Part shown: in pieces, positions 53,212 to 61,529 of the stretch | Position numbering within the stretch: the stretch's first letter is position 1 | Layout: each line of letters begins with the position of its first letter | Assembly: GCF_050496545.1 (NCBI RefSeq) | Contig: NZ_JBNVZV010000003.1 | Coordinates: forward strand, 124,001-188,000 | Length of the DNA: 64,000 bases | Direction: 5' to 3' | From: Phycicoccus avicenniae_A | GTDB lineage: Bacteria > Actinomycetota > Actinomycetes > Actinomycetales > Dermatophilaceae | Translations under genes and position numbers: made by a program | The notes under the pieces: model-generated | Database searches by the model: none | What the model saw: the letters and a program-made list of their open reading frames with translations, nothing else | What the model was told of the DNA's origin: nothing

Positions 53212-54783
53212 TCAGGCGAGGGGGCCGGTGACCTCCTCGACGACGCGGCGCACCGTGCCGTCGATGACGAGACGGTGGGCGATCTCGACCTCGGGGGCGA
53301 GGAAGCGGTCCGGCCCGGGCCTCGATGCTCCGGCGGCCACCAGCGCCGCGACGACCGCACCGGATGCGGGGGCCGGTTCGAGCGGCGCCCGCAGCTGGAG
53401 CCCACGGGCGGCGGTGAGCACCTCGACGGCGAGCACGCGCGCGAGGCCGTCGACCGAGCGCCGCAGCTTGCGGGCGCCGGACCAGCCCATCGAGACGTGG
53501 TCCTCCTGCATCGCGCTGCTCGGGATCGAGTCGACCGAGGCCGGCACGGCGAGCCGCTTCATCTCCGAGACGATGGCCGCCTGCGTGTACTGGGCGATCA
53601 TGTGGCCGCTGTCGACGCCGGGGTCGTCGGCGAGGAAGGGCGGCAGGCCGTTGCTGCGCGAGACGTCGAGGAAGCGGTCGGTGCGGCGCTCGGAAATCGA
53701 GGCGAGGTCGGCCGCGACGATCGCGAGGAAGTCGAGGACGTAGGCGACCGGCGCGCCGTGGAAGTTGCCGTTGCTCTCGACCCGGCCGTCGGGGGTGACG
53801 ACGGGGTTGTCGACCGCCGACGCGAGCTCGAACCCGGCGACCCGGGCGGCGTGCTCGACCGTGTCCCGGGCGCCACCGGCCACCTGCGGCGCGCACCGCA
53901 GCGAGTACGCGTCCTGGACGCGCGTGCACTCCTCCGTGCGGTGCGACTCGCGGATCGGGCTGTGCGCCATGACCTTCCGGATGTTCGCAGCGCTCACGGC
54001 CTGGCCGGGCTGGGGCCGCAGGGCGTGCAGGTCCGCGGCGAAGACGTCGTCGGTGCCGAGCAGCCCCTCGACCGACATGGCGGCGGCGACGTCGGCGACG
54101 ACGAGCAGCCCGCGCAGGTCGTGCAGGGCGAGGCAGAGCATCCCGAGCATGCCGTCGGTGCCGTTGACGAGGGCCAGGCCCTCCTTCTCCTCGAGCTCGA
54201 CCGGCGTGAGGCCGGCGGCGGCGAGGGCGTCGGCGGCGGGCATCCGGGCGCCGTTCGCATCACGGACGTCGCCCTCCCCCATCAGGGCCAGCGCGCAGTG
54301 CGACAGCGGGGCGAGGTCGCCGGAGCAGCCGAGCGAGCCGTACTCGTGGACGACGGGCGTGATGCCGGCGTCGAGCATCCCGGCGTAGGTGCGCAGGGTC
54401 TCCTCGCGAATGCCGGTGCGGCCGGTCGCCAGGGTGGCGACGCGCAGCAGCATCAGGGCGCGGACGACCTCGCGCTCGACCTCGGGGCCGGAGCCCGCGG
54501 CGTGGCTGCGGATCAGGCTGCGCTGCAACCGGTGTCGCAGGTCGACGGGGATGTGGCGGGTGGCCAGCGCGCCGAATCCGGTCGAGACGCCGTAGTGCGG
54601 CTGCGGGTCGTCGGCGAGCCCGCGGATGATCTCGCGGGTGCGGCGGACCTCGGCCAGGGCGGCATCGCCGAGGCGGACCGGAGCGTCGTGGCGGGCGACG
54701 GCCACGACGTCCTCGACGGTCAGCGGGCCCGACCCGACGACGACGGGCGGGGCGGTGGGGGCGTCAGCGGTCATGCCTCCCAT
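53212..54783 (-). CDS. hutH: Histidine ammonia-lyase
   Basis: 523 residues, full length. Non-oxidative deamination of histidine to urocanate, the entry to the hut pathway. Seen: active-site Tyr loop HYGVSTGFGALATRHI near residue 64, and the MIO-forming segment GSLGCSGDLAPLSHCAL near residue 148, in which the triad is Cys-Ser-Gly rather than Ala-Ser-Gly. Then come ALVNGTDGMLGML, QDAYSLRCAPQVAG, FHGAPVAYVLDFL and a QEDHVSMG segment, all typical of HAL. Two ATGs 9 bp apart (54783, 54774) compete; the GGGAGG between them is too close to serve the second. The hut operator is at 54830. Confidence 0.96.
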   Translation of the reverse strand: MGGMTADAPTAPPVVVGSGPLTVEDVVAVARHDAPVRLGDAALAEVRRTREIIRGLADDPQPHYGVSTGFGALATRHIPVDLRHRLQRSLIRSHAAGSGPEVEREVVRALMLLRVATLATGRTGIREETLRTYAGMLDAGITPVVHEYGSLGCSGDLAPLSHCALALMGEGDVRDANGARMPAADALAAAGLTPVELEEKEGLALVNGTDGMLGMLCLALHDLRGLLVVADVAAAMSVEGLLGTDDVFAADLHALRPQPGQAVSAANIRKVMAHSPIRESHRTEECTRVQDAYSLRCAPQVAGGARDTVEHAARVAGFELASAVDNPVVTPDGRVESNGNFHGAPVAYVLDFLAIVAADLASISERRTDRFLDVSRSNGLPPFLADDPGVDSGHMIAQYTQAAIVSEMKRLAVPASVDSIPSSAMQEDHVSMGWSGARKLRRSVDGLARVLAVEVLTAARGLQLRAPLEPAPASGAVVAALVAAGASRPGPDRFLAPEVEIAHRLVIDGTVRRVVEEVTGPLA

Positions 54784-54829
54784 TGGAGGGCCGACCGCGC
54801 CGCGCGACCAGCACGCCGCCCCGCATCCT

Positions 54830-54845
54830 GTCTCGCACCCGAGAC
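54830..54845. promoter_or_regulatory. Hut operator candidate, site 3
   Basis: GTCTCGCACCCGAGAC, GTCTCG/CGAGAC arms, 47 bp upstream of hutH. Consensus over the three sites is GTCTSGCN4GAGAC. Confidence 0.5.
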
Positions 54846-54881
54846 CTCAACTCTCTCCGGATGCCGGCAGGGGTGGGGTGC

Positions 54882-56783
54882 TCAGGCGGGGACGGGAGCA
54901 CCCTCGGCCGCGGCGACGAGGTCGGCGTACCGGCCGCCGAGCGCCAGCAGCTGCTCGTGCGTCCCGGACTCCACGACCCGACCGGCGTCCAGCACCGCGA
55001 TGCGGTCGGCGCGCCGCACGGTCGAGAGCCGGTGGGCGATGGTCACCGTCGTCCGACCCCGGGCGAGATCGTCGAGCGCCGCCTGCAGGGCCCGCTCGGT
55101 GGCGGTGTCGAGGGCCGAGGTCGCCTCGTCGAGGACGAGCACCGGCGGGTCGCGCAGGATGGTCCGCGCCACGGCCAGCCGCTGCTGCTCGCCGCCGCTG
55201 AAGCGGTGCCCCCGCGCGCCGACGACGGTCTCGATCCCGTCGGGCAGCGACGCCACGAGGTCGGCGACCTGGGCGGCGGCCAGCGCCCGCCACAGCTCGG
55301 CCTCGGTGGCCTCGGGCCGCGCCAGGAGGAGGTTCTCGCGCACCGACGCGTGCACGAGGTAGCTCTCCTGCGACACCGTGCCGACCACGGAGGCGAGCAC
55401 CTCGGGGTCGAGGTCGCGCACGTCGACGCCGTCGACCGTCACCCGCCCGGTGTCAGGGTCGTGCAGGCGGGCCAGCAGCCCGGCGAGCGTGGACTTGCCG
55501 GACCCAGTGGCCCCCACGAGGGCCAGTGTCGAACCGGCCGGCACGTCGAGCGTCACGCCCGAGACGGCGTCCCGGTCCGACCCGGGGTAGCGCACGCTGA
55601 CGTCGTCGAGCCGCACGTGGCCGGAGACCAGCGAGGGGTCGAGCGGCACCGGGTGCGTCGGCGCGGGGACGTCCGGCACGAGGTCGAGGTACTCGAAGAC
55701 GCGCGAGAACAGGGCCATCGAGGTGACCCACTGGACACCGACGTTGAGCAGCCCCATGAGCGGCCGGAAGATGCCGCCCTGCAGCGCGGTGAAGGCGACG
55801 AGCGTGCCGATGGTCATCGACCCCGACGTCGCCGGCAGCCCGGCCGCGAGGTACACCAGCGCGGGGATCACCGCGAAGACGATCTGCATCGTCGCCATCC
55901 GCCAGCGCCCGGCGAGCTGCGAGCGCAGCTCGAGCCCGACGAGGTCCGAGGAGGTCGACGAGAAGCGCTCTGCCGCAGCGCGACCGGTGCCGAGCGTCTT
56001 GGCCAGGCGGACGCCGCTGACCGAGAGTCCCTCCTCGATCTGGGCGTTGAGGTCGGCGAGCCGTCGCTGCTGCTGCGCGGTGACCTCGCGGCGCAGGAGG
56101 GCGACGCGCCGGGTCAGCCAGAGGGCCGGCGGCACGACGATCAGCGAGAGGAGCGAGAGCCGCCAGGAGAGGGCGACCATCGCGACGGCGGTGGCGACGG
56201 CGGTCGTGACGTTCGAGGCGATGGACGTGGCGGTCGAGGTGACGACGCCCTGCATCCCGCCGACGTCGTTGACGAGCCGCGACTGCACCTCACCGCCGCG
56301 CGTGCGGGTGAAGAACCCGAGCGACTGGCGCTGCAGGTGGGTGAAGACGTCGGTGCGCAGGCCGTGCATGACGCGCTGGCCGACCTGGGTCGACAGCCAG
56401 GTCTGGACGACGCCGAGCAGCTGGGTGACAGCCGCGACGGCGACCATCGCGGCGACGGCGAGCACGAGGAGCCGCACGTCCTGCTGCGGGAGGGCGACGT
56501 CGACGACCTCGCGGACGAGGAACGGCTGGGCCAGGCCGACGACGCTCGTCACGACGATGATGCCGACGACGACGGCGATGCGGCCGCGGTGCGGGCGGAA
56601 CAGGTCGAGGACGCGGCGCAGGCTGACCGGCGCCTCCTCGAGGCGGGCGCGGTCGCGCGGGTCGACGGTCATCGGGCCGCCGCGACCGCCCCGGCCTCCG
56701 CCGTGGGTCGGGCCGGGTGCCGGCACCGCGAGCGGGTCGGCGGCGCGGGAACGGGTGGGGGTCTGGGTCGGGGCCGCCGTCAC
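54882..56783 (-). CDS. ABC exporter (half-transporter with fused ATPase)
   Basis: 633 residues. Type IV ABC exporter: a disordered Pro/Gly-rich N-terminus with GGGRGGRGG, six membrane helices from about 60 to 360, and a nucleotide-binding domain from about 390 on. Seen: Walker A LVGATGSGKST, signature HRFSGGEQQRLAVARTIL, Walker B VLVLDEATSALD, and the H-loop IAHRLSTV. Likely a homodimeric drug or lipid exporter. GTG at 56783 has GGAGG 7 nt upstream; an alternative GTG lies two codons earlier. The divergent MarR gene and operator between them suggest ligand-induced derepression. Confidence 0.88.
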   Translation of the reverse strand: MTAAPTQTPTRSRAADPLAVPAPGPTHGGGRGGRGGPMTVDPRDRARLEEAPVSLRRVLDLFRPHRGRIAVVVGIIVVTSVVGLAQPFLVREVVDVALPQQDVRLLVLAVAAMVAVAAVTQLLGVVQTWLSTQVGQRVMHGLRTDVFTHLQRQSLGFFTRTRGGEVQSRLVNDVGGMQGVVTSTATSIASNVTTAVATAVAMVALSWRLSLLSLIVVPPALWLTRRVALLRREVTAQQQRRLADLNAQIEEGLSVSGVRLAKTLGTGRAAAERFSSTSSDLVGLELRSQLAGRWRMATMQIVFAVIPALVYLAAGLPATSGSMTIGTLVAFTALQGGIFRPLMGLLNVGVQWVTSMALFSRVFEYLDLVPDVPAPTHPVPLDPSLVSGHVRLDDVSVRYPGSDRDAVSGVTLDVPAGSTLALVGATGSGKSTLAGLLARLHDPDTGRVTVDGVDVRDLDPEVLASVVGTVSQESYLVHASVRENLLLARPEATEAELWRALAAAQVADLVASLPDGIETVVGARGHRFSGGEQQRLAVARTILRDPPVLVLDEATSALDTATERALQAALDDLARGRTTVTIAHRLSTVRRADRIAVLDAGRVVESGTHEQLLALGGRYADLVAAAEGAPVPA

Positions 56784-56813
56784 GGGCACCCCTCCTTCCG
56801 GTCGGGTCGTTGC

Positions 56814-56826
56814 TGAGGTTACCTCA
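56814..56826. promoter_or_regulatory. MarR operator between ABC exporter and MarR gene
   Basis: TGAGGTTACCTCA is a perfect 13-bp palindrome. On the minus strand it contains TAACCT, a likely -10 box of the exporter, so MarR binding would block it. Confidence 0.55.
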
Positions 56827-56853
56827 CAATGAGCCCAACGCAGCACCTCGCGC

Positions 56854-56859
56854 TAGCAT
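56854..56859 (+). promoter_or_regulatory. -10 box of the MarR gene (leaderless)
   Basis: TAGCAT followed by 6 nt and the GTG at 56866. Confidence 0.45.
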
Positions 56860-56865
56860 TCCCGC

Positions 56866-57312
56866 GTGCACGGACCCCGCGACGACCGTCCCGCCGCCGA
56901 CCTCGACCTCGGCGACCTGGTGATGCGCCTCGCCCGCGACCTGCGCCGGCGCGGGATGGTGGCCTTCGAGCCCCACGACCTCGCACCGCACCACGCCCGC
57001 GCGCTGCGCGTGCTCGGCCACCACGGCTCGATGCGCCTCGGCGAGCTCGCGCAGCACCTGCGCGTCGCGCCGCGCTCGGTCACCGACGTCGTCGACGCCC
57101 TGGAGGAGCGGGGCCTGGCCCGGCGCTCTCCCGACCCCGTCGACCGGCGCGCCCAGGTCGTCTCGGTGACCGACGAGGGCAGCGCGCTGCTCGAGCGGGT
57201 CGACGAGGCCCGGCGCGAGGCCGCCGAGGCATCCTTCGCCCGGCTGCCGGCCGCCGACCGGGCGACGCTGCGCCGCATCCTCGAGCGCCTCGACGCCGAC
57301 GCCGACGCCTGA
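56866..57312 (+). CDS. MarR family transcriptional regulator
   Basis: 148 residues. Winged-helix MarR protein: HHARALRVLGHHGSMRLGELAQHL (about 42-65), recognition helix in RVAPRSVTDVVDALEERGLARR, and wing with the conserved SPDPVDRRAQVVSVTDEG. Helices at both ends form the dimer. Head-to-head with the ABC exporter with the TGAGGTTACCTCA site between, so it most likely represses the exporter and itself until a ligand binds. GTG start fixed by the TAGCAT box 6 nt upstream. Confidence 0.9.
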   Translation: MHGPRDDRPAADLDLGDLVMRLARDLRRRGMVAFEPHDLAPHHARALRVLGHHGSMRLGELAQHLRVAPRSVTDVVDALEERGLARRSPDPVDRRAQVVSVTDEGSALLERVDEARREAAEASFARLPAADRATLRRILERLDADADA

Positions 57313-57326
57313 CCCCGTCGTCGAAC

Positions 57327-57374
57327 GACGAGAACATGCCGCGCGCTCTCAGGGGCACGCGGCATGTTCTCGTC
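57327..57374. terminator. Bidirectional hairpin between the MarR and RraA-like genes
   Basis: 17-bp perfect arms GACGAGAACATGCCGCG (57327-57343) and complement (57358-57374). No U-tract. Confidence 0.65.
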
Positions 57375-57423
57375 TCTCGACCGGTGGGGGCAGGGGTCCG
57401 ACCGGTCCGGAGAGGGCTGGGCG

Positions 57424-57903
57424 TCAGGGGCGGGTGACGAGCACCCCGTCCTCGTCGGCCCAGAGCGTCGCCCCGGGCACGAACTCGACACCACCGAAGG
57501 CGACCGGCGAGTCACGCTCCCCCACACCGTCCTTCGCGGACTTGCGCGGGTTCGAGCCGAGCGCCAGCACCCCGAGCGGCAGGTCGCCGAGGGCCACGAC
57601 GTCACGGACCGCGCCGTGGATGACCACGCCCGCCCAGCCCTGCGCCACGGCGGAGCCGGCGATGAGGTCGCCCATGAGCGCCGACTCGAGCGAGCCGCCG
57701 CCGTCGACGACGAGCACCCGGCCCTCCCCGGGCTCGGCGAGCGCGGCCTTGACGAGCGCGTTGTCGCGGTGGCAGCGGACCGTGCTGACCGGCCCGGTGA
57801 AGCGGGCGACCCCTCCGTACCGGCGCAGCTGCACCGAGCACGACTGGAGCGCGTCGCCGTGCTCGTCGTAGAGGTCGGCGGTCGTGAAGTCCCCGGTGCT
57901 CAT
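57424..57903 (-). CDS. RraA family protein (aldolase/RNase E inhibitor fold)
   Basis: 159 residues. Seen: TTADLYDEHGDALQ at the N-terminus, GRVLVVDGGGSLESALMGDL near residue 65, GVVIHGAVRDVVALGDLP near residue 95 (the R-D pair that binds substrate and metal in the aldolases), GSNPRKSAKDGVGERDSPV, and a C-terminal DEDGVLV. Two roles exist for the fold: RNase E inhibition (RraA proper) or 4-hydroxy-4-methyl-2-oxoglutarate/4-carboxy-4-hydroxy-2-oxoadipate aldolase. The RNPRKS-type tail and its place at the end of a tricarboxylate-transporter operon favour a metabolic role, but this is inference. The ATG overlaps the UspA stop by 4 nt. Confidence 0.8.
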   Translation of the reverse strand: MSTGDFTTADLYDEHGDALQSCSVQLRRYGGVARFTGPVSTVRCHRDNALVKAALAEPGEGRVLVVDGGGSLESALMGDLIAGSAVAQGWAGVVIHGAVRDVVALGDLPLGVLALGSNPRKSAKDGVGERDSPVAFGGVEFVPGATLWADEDGVLVTRP

Positions 57904-58298
57904 GCCTCGTCCTCCTTGACGGCGAGAACGGGGCACCGTGCATCGAGGAGGATGCGCTGCGCCACCGAGCCCATGATCAGCTTGCCGACGGCAGTGCGGT
58001 GCCGCAGGCCGATGACGACGACCGACGCACCCCGCGACGAGGCCTCCGACACGATGACGTCCGCGGGGTCGCTGCCCTCCTCGACCTGGACGACCTCGAC
58101 GTCGACCCCTAGCTCGGCGACGTCGCGCCCGACCCGGGCGAGGTCGTCGGCCGGGGCACGCCGGGCGTCGACGAGCACGTCGTCACGCGCCATGTTGAGC
58201 ACAACGAGCGGCTCGGAGCGGCGGCGGGACTCCTCGACGCCGGCGCGCAGGGTGGCCTCGCCGAGGGGGTTGGGGACGTAGCCCACGAGCACGGTCAT
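57900..58298 (-). CDS. Universal stress protein (UspA family)
   Basis: 132 residues, one Usp domain. Seen: VLVGYVPNPLGEATLRAG at the start, DPADVIVSEASSRGASVVVIGL, and the ATP-binding motif G-2x-G-9x-G-[ST] region in GLRHRTAVGKLIMGSVAQRIL near residue 95. Often a nucleotide-binding stress or metabolic modulator. Coupled by 4-nt overlaps to both tctA and the RraA-like gene, an unusual setting that hints at a link to carboxylate uptake. Confidence 0.88.
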   Translation of the reverse strand: MTVLVGYVPNPLGEATLRAGVEESRRRSEPLVVLNMARDDVLVDARRAPADDLARVGRDVAELGVDVEVVQVEEGSDPADVIVSEASSRGASVVVIGLRHRTAVGKLIMGSVAQRILLDARCPVLAVKEDEA

Positions 58299-59872
58299 GA
58301 CCGGTGTCCTTCCGAGGAGGCGTGGGCGAGCTCGACCTGCGGGTCCGGCGAGCCACCGTCACCGTCGGCCGGGCCGTCGTCGTCCCCGCCACGCCCGCGG
58401 CCACGCAGCTTCGCGACGAGCGGCCACACCAGGACGGCGACGATGAACGCGTAGCAGACCCACGCCACCGGCCCGCCGACGAGGCCCGAGGCGTCACCGC
58501 CGGTCAGCTGCAGCGCCTGGCGGGCCTTGCGCTCGACCAGCGGGCCGAGGATGGCGCCGACGATGAGCGGCAGCACCGGCAGGCCGAAGCGCCGCATCGC
58601 GAAGCCGACCGCGCCGAGCCCGAGCAGCAGGAACAGGTCGAACGGCTGGGCGTTGACCGCGTAGGCGCCCATCGACGCGAAGAACAGGATCCCCGCGTAG
58701 AGGTAGGGCCGCGGGATGCGCAGCAGCTTGGCCCAGGCCGGCGCGAGCGGCAGGTTGAGCACGAGTAGCAGGAGGTTGCCGATGAAGAGGCTCGCGACGA
58801 GCATCCAGACGAGGTCCGGCTCCTTGGTGAGCAGGAGCGGCCCGGGCTCGATGCCGTAGGACATGAACGCCGCGATGATGATCGCCGCGGTGGCGTTGGT
58901 CGGCAGGCCGAGGGCCAGCAGCGGCACCATCGTCCCGGCGGCCGAGGCGTTGTTCGCGGCCTCAGGGCCCGCGACGCCCTCGATGGCGCCCTTGCCGAAC
59001 TCCTCGGGGTGCTTGGTGAGCTTCCGCTCGGTCAGGTAGGAGAGGAAGGTCGGGATCTCGGCGCCACCGGCGGGGATGGCCCCGAACGGGAAGCCGAGCG
59101 CGGTCCCCCGCAGCCACGGCTTCCAGGACCGGCTCCAGTCCTGCTTCGACATCCACGGACGCCCGACGGGGATGACCGTCGCGGCCTTGCGCCGCAGGTG
59201 AGCGGCGACCCACAGCGCCTCGCCGACGGCGAAGATGCCGACCGCGATGACGACGACGTCGATGTTGTCCGCGAGGAACGGGCTGCCGAAGGTCAGCCGC
59301 TGCTGGCCGGTGACGAAGTCGGTGCCGACGAGGCCGAGGGCGAGCCCGACGAGGAGCGCCGCGAACCCGCGCACCCGGGACGAGCCGAGGATCGCGGCGG
59401 TGCCGACGAAGGCGACGAGGATGATCGCGAGGAACTCCGGCGGCCCGAGGGTCACGGCGAAGTCGACGACCTGAGGCATCACGAAGACGATGGCCGCGGT
59501 GGCGATGGTGCCGGCGACGAACGAGCCGATCGCCGAGGTCGCGAGGGCCTGGGCGGCCCGTCCGGACTTGGCCATCTTGTTGCCCTCGAGGGCAGTGACG
59601 ACCGAGGCGGACTCGCCGGGGGTGTTGAGCAGGATCGACGTCGTCGACCCGCCGTACATGCCGCCGTAGAAGATGCCGCCGAAGAGGATGAGGGACTGCT
59701 CGACCGGCAGCCCGTAGGTGACGGGCAGCAGGAGCGCGACCGTCATCGCCGGCCCGATGCCGGGGAGGACGCCGACGGCGGTGCCGACGGTGACCCCGAG
59801 GAGCGCGATGAGCAGGTTCATCGGCGTGATGACGTCGGCGAAGCCGCCGAGCAGGGCGTTGACGTTGTCCAT
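58295..59872 (-). CDS. tctA: Tripartite tricarboxylate transporter, large permease (TctA)
   Basis: 525 residues with about 11-12 hydrophobic segments. Family motif GTAVGVLPGIGPAMTVALLLP near residue 30, FGGIFYGGMYGGSTTSILLNTPGE near residue 65 and GNKMAKSGRAAQALATSAIGS near residue 97 are the TctA signature; the second half repeats a PEAANNASAAGTMVPLLALGLP version (about residue 300), the usual internal duplication. Imports citrate-type carboxylates with TctB and the periplasmic-type TctC, probably cation-coupled. The C-terminal tail is acidic (DDDGPADGDGG). Start ATG overlaps the tctB stop by one base. Confidence 0.92.
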   Translation of the reverse strand: MDNVNALLGGFADVITPMNLLIALLGVTVGTAVGVLPGIGPAMTVALLLPVTYGLPVEQSLILFGGIFYGGMYGGSTTSILLNTPGESASVVTALEGNKMAKSGRAAQALATSAIGSFVAGTIATAAIVFVMPQVVDFAVTLGPPEFLAIILVAFVGTAAILGSSRVRGFAALLVGLALGLVGTDFVTGQQRLTFGSPFLADNIDVVVIAVGIFAVGEALWVAAHLRRKAATVIPVGRPWMSKQDWSRSWKPWLRGTALGFPFGAIPAGGAEIPTFLSYLTERKLTKHPEEFGKGAIEGVAGPEAANNASAAGTMVPLLALGLPTNATAAIIIAAFMSYGIEPGPLLLTKEPDLVWMLVASLFIGNLLLLVLNLPLAPAWAKLLRIPRPYLYAGILFFASMGAYAVNAQPFDLFLLLGLGAVGFAMRRFGLPVLPLIVGAILGPLVERKARQALQLTGGDASGLVGGPVAWVCYAFIVAVLVWPLVAKLRGRGRGGDDDGPADGDGGSPDPQVELAHASSEGHRS

Positions 59873-60420
59873 CAGAGGATCCCCTGGAGGATGCCGGCGG
59901 GCAGGTTGACCCCGAGCCCGATGGCGAAGGCGTAGAAGGTGGCGAGCGAGAGGGCGACACCGATCGCCAGGCCGCGGACGTGGTGGCGGTTGCCGAGCGC
60001 GAACGCGGAGAGGAAGAACAGCAGCGCACCGCTGATGACCCAGCCGAGCGGCTCGATGAGCACGGCGTTGAGCGCGAACGCGCCCGCGAGCAGGCCGACC
60101 GTCTTCCAGTCGGCGCGGTGGCCGAGCTCGACGTCCTCGCCGGCCTCGGCCTCGCCGACCCCGCCGCGCAGGACGTCGAGGGCGTAGAGGACCGCGACGA
60201 GCAGGAGCGCTCCGCCGACGAGGAAGGGCATGGCCCGCGGGCCGACCGGGTCGTTGCTGCTCGTGACCTGGCCGAGCCGGGCCGCGTCGACGACGACGAC
60301 GACCCCGACGAGGGCCAGGGCCGCGGCCAGCCCGAGCTGGGCGCGGTCCCTGACCCGGCCGAGGGGGCCCGCCCCGGAGGGCGCGGTGCCCTGCGGGGCG
60401 GTGGTGGCCTCGGTGCTCAT
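59872..60420 (-). CDS. tctB: Tripartite tricarboxylate transporter, small permease (TctB)
   Basis: 182 residues, about four hydrophobic helices: LGLAAALALVGVVVVVDA near residue 30, AMPFLVGGALLLVAVLYALDVL, TVGLLAGAFALNAVLIEPLGW and a C-terminal pair (LAIGVALSLATFYAFAIGLG). The order and the PVGPRAMPFLVG segment fit TctB of the DUF1468 family. It lies between tctC (1-bp gap) and tctA (1-bp overlap), so all three are one transcript. Confidence 0.88.
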   Translation of the reverse strand: MSTEATTAPQGTAPSGAGPLGRVRDRAQLGLAAALALVGVVVVVDAARLGQVTSSNDPVGPRAMPFLVGGALLLVAVLYALDVLRGGVGEAEAGEDVELGHRADWKTVGLLAGAFALNAVLIEPLGWVISGALLFFLSAFALGNRHHVRGLAIGVALSLATFYAFAIGLGVNLPAGILQGIL

Positions 60421-60421
60421 G

Positions 60422-61429
60422 TCAGGCCAGGCCGAGGGTCTGGAGGATCTTGGCGACCTCGGCGTCCTGTGCCGTGAGGAAGGAGCCGAACTCGTCGCCG
60501 GTCTCGAAGGCGTCGACCCAGCCGCGCTTCTCGAGCTCGGCCTTCCACGCCGCGGAGGCGTGCATCTTGGTGAACGCGTCGACCCAGACGGCCTTGTCGG
60601 CGTCGGAGAGGCCGGGAGGGGCGACGACGCCGCGCCAGTTGGTGAACTCGAGGTCGATGCCGGACTCCTTGAGGGTCGGCACGTCGGGGAGGGCCGCGAC
60701 CCGCTCGGCGCTGGTCACCGCGAGGATGCGGACGTCGCCGGCCTCGACCTGGTCGAGGAACTCACCGAAGCCGCTGGCGCCGAAGGCGATCTTGTTGCCG
60801 AGCAGCGCCGGCAGGAGCTCGCCGCCGCCGTCGTAGCTGACGTAGCTGACCGTCTTGGGGTCGATGCCCGCGGCCTGGGCCAGCTGCATCGGCAGGAGGT
60901 GGTCGGGGCCGCCCGGGGACGAGCCGCCGCCGACGGCGAGGCCCTTCGGGTTCGCCTTCCACGCCGCGACGAGCGAGGTGATGTCCTTGTACGGGGAGTC
61001 CTTGGGCACGACGATCGCGCCGGCCTCCTCGATGAGCTTGGCGATCGGGGTGGTCTCCGACAGCTTGGCCTGCGACTTCTGGGTGTACGCGGCGCCGGCG
61101 ACGCCGAGACCCATCTGCATGGCGAGCTTGCCGTTGCCCTTCTCGTTGACGACCCGCTGGAGGCCGACGGTGCCACCGGCGCCGGGGAGGTTGAAGACCT
61201 GGACGCTGCCGGTGATCTTCTCCTTCTCCATCACCTGGGCCGCGGTGCGCGCGGTCGTGTCGTACCCGCCGCCGGGGCTGTTGGGGACCATGTACTGGAG
61301 GCCGGTCGCCGGCGCGCCACCACCGGAGGAGGAGGCACCCCCGCTGCCCTGGTCCTTCGTGGCGCCGCAGCCGGTGAGGGCCAGCGTGGCCGCGACGAGT
61401 GCGCCGAGCGCGATGCGGTGGAGTCTCAT
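60422..61429 (-). CDS. tctC: Tripartite tricarboxylate transporter, substrate-binding lipoprotein (TctC)
   Basis: 335 residues. Lipobox LTGC with Cys at residue 21, then a Gly/Ser linker and the Bug/TctC fold: LQYMVPNSPGGGYDTTARTAAQ near residue 45 (the first ligand loop), GSVQVFNLPGAGGTVGLQRV, GGGSSPGGPDHLLPMQLAQ in the middle, SYVSYDGGGELLPALLGNK, and LEFTNWRGVVAPPGL. It captures the carboxylate outside the membrane for TctAB. The pocket loops fit a tricarboxylate or similar acid; exact ligand unknown. GGGATC lies 8 nt before the ATG. First gene of the tctCBA-usp-rraA operon, divergent from the histidine kinase at 61530. Confidence 0.92.
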   Translation of the reverse strand: MRLHRIALGALVAATLALTGCGATKDQGSGGASSSGGGAPATGLQYMVPNSPGGGYDTTARTAAQVMEKEKITGSVQVFNLPGAGGTVGLQRVVNEKGNGKLAMQMGLGVAGAAYTQKSQAKLSETTPIAKLIEEAGAIVVPKDSPYKDITSLVAAWKANPKGLAVGGGSSPGGPDHLLPMQLAQAAGIDPKTVSYVSYDGGGELLPALLGNKIAFGASGFGEFLDQVEAGDVRILAVTSAERVAALPDVPTLKESGIDLEFTNWRGVVAPPGLSDADKAVWVDAFTKMHASAAWKAELEKRGWVDAFETGDEFGSFLTAQDAEVAKILQTLGLA

Positions 61430-61529
61430 CGTCGAGATCCCTTTCCTGTGGTGGAGTGGAACGCGATGATCGTGGGCGACCGGTACGGAGCCTGTCGCGC
61501 TTTCGTCCGCAGTGGAGGTTGAGTTCATA

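Noticed and set aside
57424..57903. Calling this gene rraA, a regulator of RNase E
   Set aside because: The fold is shared with aldolases and the operon context is carboxylate transport, so the symbol is withheld.
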